Shown one piece after another: positions 30,205 to 33,022 of a DNA stretch of 33,022 nucleotides. The stretch comes from Ktedonobacterales bacterium. GTDB lineage: Bacteria; Chloroflexota; Ktedonobacteria; Ktedonobacterales; JADMIN01. The translations under genes and the position numbers were made by a program. The notes under the pieces were generated by a model. That model made no database searches. It was not told where the DNA came from and was given only the letters and a program-made list of their open reading frames with translations. Positions within the stretch are counted from its first letter, which is position 1. Each line of letters begins with the position of its first letter. The stretch is taken from positions 1 through 33,022 of the forward strand of contig JAICVS010000037.1 in assembly GCA_025935195.1 (NCBI GenBank), read 5' to 3'.

Positions 30205-31236
30205 ATGGCGGGTGAGAACGGCGCCACGGCGGCGCGTGATGTGTACGACGTGATCATCATCGGCTCCGGCCCGGCCGGCTACACGGCGGCGGTCTACGCC
30301 GCGCGGGCCAACCTGCGCACGCTGGTCTTGCAGGGCGAGGAAACCGGCGGTCAGCTCATGATCACGAGCGACGTGGAGAACTATCCCGGCTTCGAGGAAG
30401 GGATTCTCGGTCCCGAGCTGATGGAGAAGTTCGAGGCGCAGGCCCGGCGCTTCGGCGCCGAAATGGTGGCGCGCAACGCGACGCGGCTGGATGTCTCGTC
30501 GCAGCCCTTCCGCGTGTACTCGGATAACAAGGAGTACACCGGCCGAGCGATCATCGTGGCGACCGGCGCCAGCGCGAAATGGCTGGGGCTGGAGAACGAG
30601 AAGCGCTTGCAGGGGCGCGGCGTAAGCGGCTGCGCGACGTGCGACGGCTTCTTCTTCCGTGGCAAGGACGTGGCGGTGGCCGGCGGCGGCGACACCGCGA
30701 TGGAGGAGGCGCTCTTCCTGACCAAGTACGCGACGCGCGTGCATCTGCTGCACCGGCGCGACACCTTCCGCGCCAGCAAGATCATGCAGCAGCGCGTGCG
30801 CCAGCACGAGAAGATTACCATCCACCCGAACGTGGCGGTGGCGGACGTGCTCGGCGAGAACGGCGTCGAAGGGCTGGTGCTGAAGGACGTGCGCAGCGGC
30901 GCGACGGAGCGCCTGCCGGTGCAGGGCTTCTTCGTCGCCATCGGCCACCAGCCGAACACCGGCATCTTCAAGGGCGTGCTGGAGATGGACGCCGTGGGCT
31001 ACCTGAAGACGACCGAGTATACGATGACGAACGTGCCAGGGGTCTTCGCGGCCGGCGACGTGGTGGATCATCGCTACCGCCAGGCGGTGACAGCGGCCGG
31101 GGATGGCTGCCGCGCGGCGATTGACGCCGAGCGCTGGCTGGAGGCGCAGGGCGAGGTGGACCTGACCAAGACGATGGACCCCGGCGAGTGGGGCGAGGCG
31201 CGCACGATCCTGGAGGGCGGCGCCGAGAACGTCTAG
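30205..31236 (+). CDS. trxB: Thioredoxin reductase (NADPH)
   Basis: A 343-residue flavoprotein that reduces thioredoxin with NADPH. It carries the FAD-binding GSGPAGYTAAVYAAR near residue 20 and the redox-active pair C143-A-T-C146. The NADPH-binding GGGDTAMEEA follows at about 170, and the late FAD motif is GVFAAGDVVD. The length is typical, with a slightly extended tail. The ATG at 30205 is preferred because the AGGAG (30190-30194) is 10 bases upstream; an ATG at 30196 would be only one base from it. Its promoter overlaps a CsoR-like palindrome, suggesting that copper or thiol stress induces it. Confidence 0.96.
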   Translation: MAGENGATAARDVYDVIIIGSGPAGYTAAVYAARANLRTLVLQGEETGGQLMITSDVENYPGFEEGILGPELMEKFEAQARRFGAEMVARNATRLDVSSQPFRVYSDNKEYTGRAIIVATGASAKWLGLENEKRLQGRGVSGCATCDGFFFRGKDVAVAGGGDTAMEEALFLTKYATRVHLLHRRDTFRASKIMQQRVRQHEKITIHPNVAVADVLGENGVEGLVLKDVRSGATERLPVQGFFVAIGHQPNTGIFKGVLEMDAVGYLKTTEYTMTNVPGVFAAGDVVDHRYRQAVTAAGDGCRAAIDAERWLEAQGEVDLTKTMDPGEWGEARTILEGGAENV

Positions 31237-31258
31237 CGGCGGCTCCACGATAGAACGT

Positions 31259-31288
31259 GAGCGGCGGGGGCAATCGCTTCCGCCGCTC
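31259..31288 (+). terminator. trxB terminator hairpin
   Basis: GAGCGGCGG (31259-31267) and CCGCCGCTC (31280-31288) form a perfect 9-bp stem with a 12-base loop, 22 bases after the trxB stop. Only a short TTGCTGT follows, so termination may be partial. It lies between the convergent trxB and cupin genes and could serve both. Confidence 0.55.
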
Positions 31289-31353
31289 TTGCTGTCCGCC
31301 TCTCTGTGTTCAGCGTGCCGGAGCGTATCAGGGTCACGAGGTAGTCAGCGGCA

Positions 31354-31716
31354 TCAGCCTCGGCGTGTGGGCATGAGGCCGGCGCGGCGGCGGTGGCAGG
31401 TGAGGTAGGCGAAGTCGTCCGAGGTGGCGCGGATGGCGCGGCGCGCGCCTTTGGGGATGAAGAAGAGGCAGCCGAGGCGCAGGGCCTCGACCCGCCCGTC
31501 AATCTCGACCGTGCCCGCGCCCGCGATGACGAGGCCAACGACATCCACCTCGGCGTTGATGTGATCGGGCACGCCGTCGCCGCTGGTGAAGTGAAGCAGG
31601 TTGAGGTTGAGGTCGGCACTGGCGAGCGACCAGATCGGGCCGATGCCGCCGGTGGCGGATGTGGACGCCGCGGCGAGCGCGGCGAGGTCGTGAATCTGCG
31701 GCGCGGGCTGGCTCAT
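31354..31716 (-). CDS. Small cupin-domain protein
   Basis: A 120-residue single cupin domain. The strand pattern includes the segment GTVEIDGRVEALRLGCLFFIPKGARRAI. Only one of the usual metal-binding histidines of motif 1 is visible (H52, in DHINAEVD; the second position is Asn), E56 is kept, and the motif 2 His is absent. It is therefore probably a weak- or non-metal cupin, possibly a binding or sensory domain. AGGAG spaced 7 bases upstream selects the ATG at 31716 over the one at 31722. A leftward promoter-like pair (TTGCGT at 31819, TACGAT at 31795) may drive it. It converges with trxB, and no operon partner is visible. Confidence 0.8.
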   Translation of the reverse strand: MSQPAPQIHDLAALAAASTSATGGIGPIWSLASADLNLNLLHFTSGDGVPDHINAEVDVVGLVIAGAGTVEIDGRVEALRLGCLFFIPKGARRAIRATSDDFAYLTCHRRRAGLMPTRRG

Positions 31717-31922
31717 GGACATGCTCCTGTGCAGATAGGATGCGGGCGGACTGGTATGAAGGGAACACGCGGGGAGTTGCCATCGTTCCATCGTAGAGCG
31801 GCACATCCGATCCACGCAAACACTTGCCAGGGGTCGTTCCGTCTGTATGGGTGTCAGCATCGTGCGGCGGCGCGCGGGCGCGGCGGATTGGCGAGGTTGG
31901 CGTGGACTGGAGGAGGGAGCGC

Positions 31923-32375
31923 GTGTTGATGGTGTACTCCGGACGCGAGCGCGGCGGCGAACTCTCCGGGGCTGATCCAGACCCGGCCGTCGGCCCGCGC
32001 GCGGACGACGAGTTCATCGCCCTGATCCCGCTCTATGTGGAGGCGGTGGTGCGGGTGGCGGCGGCGATGGTGGGCCCAGCCGAGGCGGAGGATGTGGCGC
32101 AAGAGGCGCTGCTGCGCGGCTGGCAGGCGTGGCCGACACTGCGCGACCGCACGGCGGTGCGCTCCTGGCTGCTGCGCATCGCCGCCAACGTCTGCAAAGA
32201 CTGGCTGCGCGGCCGCTCCGACGAGGCGCTGGCCGCCTACGACCGCGCGCTGGCCCTCGACCCGAACGACGCGGTGGCGTGGTACAACAAGGGCGTCGCG
32301 TTGCGCAAAATGGGCCGTGCGCGCGAGGCGGAGCAGGCGGCGCGGCGCGCGAAGGACCTGGGCTGGCAGGGGTGA
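31923..32375 (+). CDS. ECF-like sigma region 2 fused to a TPR segment
   Basis: A 150-residue protein. After a short N-terminus, residues about 30-100 match the sigma70 region 2 of ECF sigma factors (EDVAQEALLRGWQAW, RSWLLRIAANVCKDWLRGR). Directly after RGR, with no region 4, the sequence becomes a TPR unit with AYDRALALDPNDAVAWYNKG. The stop follows one and a half TPR repeats. Sigma factors need region 4 to contact the -35 box, so this is either an unusual regulator, an anti-sigma-like decoy, or a deletion fusion of two neighbouring genes. The GTG at 31923 has AGGAGG 6 bases upstream; the ATG at 31929 is also possible. The IS5-like remnant starting 60 bases downstream makes local rearrangement likely. 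Confidence 0.65.
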   Translation: MLMVYSGRERGGELSGADPDPAVGPRADDEFIALIPLYVEAVVRVAAAMVGPAEAEDVAQEALLRGWQAWPTLRDRTAVRSWLLRIAANVCKDWLRGRSDEALAAYDRALALDPNDAVAWYNKGVALRKMGRAREAEQAARRAKDLGWQG

Positions 32376-32436
32376 TACTCCTTGCGGCGCGGATGGCGTT
32401 CGCGGGCTCCGCGGCATGATGCGGTTTGACAACTAG

Positions 32437-32881
32437 GTTCTGTTGACGTTTCACCGCAACCAGACGAGCGCACAGACGAAGTGGACGAAACCGAGATAGG
32501 AGCGATCCAGCTTGTCGAAGCGCGAGAAGATGCGGCGAAAGTGCTTGAGCTTGTTGATGCAACACTCGACCAGGTGGCGCTCGTGGTAGAGCCACGTATC
32601 GTAGGCGCGCTGGACCTTGGCTGATTGATGCGGTGGGATCACCGCTTCACTGCCCTGGGCTTCGACGTGGGCCACGAAGGCGGCGCCCGCATAGCCGCGA
32701 TCGGCGATCACCTTCTCAAAGGGAAAGCCATCAATCAAAGCGTCCGCTTGCGTGCTGTCATGGCGTTGGCCAGGCGTCACGAGCACCCGCAACGGATTGC
32801 CTAAGCCATCGACGGTGAGGTGGAGTTTGCAACTAAAGCCGCCCCGACTCCGACCCAGCGCTTGCGCACCGTGTTTTTTTC
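32437..32881 (-). mobile_element. IS5-family insertion sequence remnant
   Basis: A 3' portion of an IS5-family element carrying the end of its transposase. The outer end reads GTTCTGTTGACGTTTC from 32437, resembling the terminal repeat of IS5/IS427 elements, and is preceded by CTAG (32433-32436), a typical target sequence of this family. The inner end is lost: coding sequence runs to 32881, where another CTAG (32882-32885) begins unrelated sequence. No matching terminal repeat is present at that side, so it is a truncated copy, not a full insertion. Confidence 0.65.
32451..32881 (-). pseudogene. IS5-family transposase, 5' truncated
   Basis: The recognisable transposase runs from GKKHGAQALGRSRGGFSCKLHL to the C-terminus VWLR. 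The second catalytic Asp is visible in ADRGYAG and the catalytic Glu in the segment HLVECCINKLKHFRRI; both are typical of IS5 DDE transposases. The N-terminal DNA-binding part and the first Asp region are missing, so the protein cannot be active. The frame stays open upstream of 32881 but reads a Pro-rich, unrelated sequence. A run of seven A residues (32880-32874, this strand) at the break could be a frameshift or deletion point. Confidence 0.75.
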
Positions 32882-33022
32882 CTAGGGTGGCAAAGCTGGC
32901 TTGAGGAGGTGTGCCTCTAAGCGCGCCAGGTAGGTGGCAGGGTTGCGACGGAAGCGAGCTTGGGCACGGCGGGTGACGTGGCGCTCCTCCACCTGCCGCC
33001 GCTGCCGCTTCCAGGCAGCGAG
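32882..33022 (-). CDS. Partial C-terminal reading frame, unknown
   Basis: A leftward frame enters from the right edge and ends with TAG at 32884-32882, immediately next to the truncated transposase. The 46 visible residues are strongly basic and Arg-rich (RRQVEERHVTRRAQARF, RRNPATYLARLEAHLL). I cannot identify it; it could be the tail of another transposase or a small DNA-binding protein. The composition is coherent, but with no start or family match confidence is low. Confidence 0.3.
   Translation of the reverse strand, partial: LAAWKRQRRQVEERHVTRRAQARFRRNPATYLARLEAHLLKPALPP

Noticed and set aside
32437-32885. Complete IS bounded by CTAG duplications
   Set aside because: The inner side lacks the terminal inverted repeat and the N-terminal half of the transposase.
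1-33022. CRISPR array, tRNA or rRNA genes
   Set aside because: No regularly spaced repeats and no TΨC-like or rRNA core sequences were seen in the intergenic regions inspected.

Overview
The window is strongly GC-rich (roughly two thirds G+C by eye). Genes carry clear Shine-Dalgarno sites, and many start at GTG. The gene set combines a single-chain glycyl-tRNA synthetase, MutS, a bacterial XPB-type helicase, CsoR-controlled copper ATPases, a membrane-anchored NYN protein and an ECF-like sigma fragment. This fits a high-GC, non-proteobacterial soil or thermophilic lineage. Chloroflexota (Thermomicrobia or Ktedonobacteria-like) is my best guess and Actinomycetota the main alternative. No rRNA, tRNA or CRISPR array was seen.

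Layout. 1-934: the tail of an MFS transporter, then a 59-residue membrane protein with its own promoter and terminator. 952-6594: a leftward copper operon, csoR - copA - copZ - a second P1B ATPase with an unusual CPD motif, behind a CsoR-type operator. 6676-10841: rightward glyS with a promoter and leader, an inverted-repeat element, an orphan HEPN protein, a cobalamin-binding-like protein and an SDR-type protein. 10917-15278: a leftward four-gene operon encoding a small Asn-rich peptide with a leader-like N-terminus, a PqqD-like/M50 protease/DUF3105 fusion, a BcrA-type ABC ATPase and an ABC-2 permease. 15646-18465: a zinc-ribbon membrane protein and a DHA2 drug exporter. 18480-21561: XPB helicase, an alpha/beta hydrolase with alanine at the nucleophile position, and a rhodanese. 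21893-23632: a less GC-rich NYN ribonuclease-like membrane protein. 23686-29304: MutS, a DUF2891 protein and two unrecognised proteins. 29408-30070: a small TM protein and the remnant of a broken gene. 30075-31288: thioredoxin reductase behind a second CsoR-like operator. 31354-33022: a cupin, a sigma2-TPR fusion and an IS5-family remnant.

How the genes work together. The copper operon is a self-contained sense, chaperone and export module. The matching palindrome at the trxB promoter suggests that copper (or persulfide) sensing also drives thiol repair. The most novel locus is the peptide operon. Its peptide, M50 protease and ABC exporter resemble the Bacillus yydF-H-I-J logic but with no radical-SAM enzyme in the window, and its protease is an unusual three-part fusion. 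It is a candidate for an undescribed ribosomal-peptide maturation and export system.
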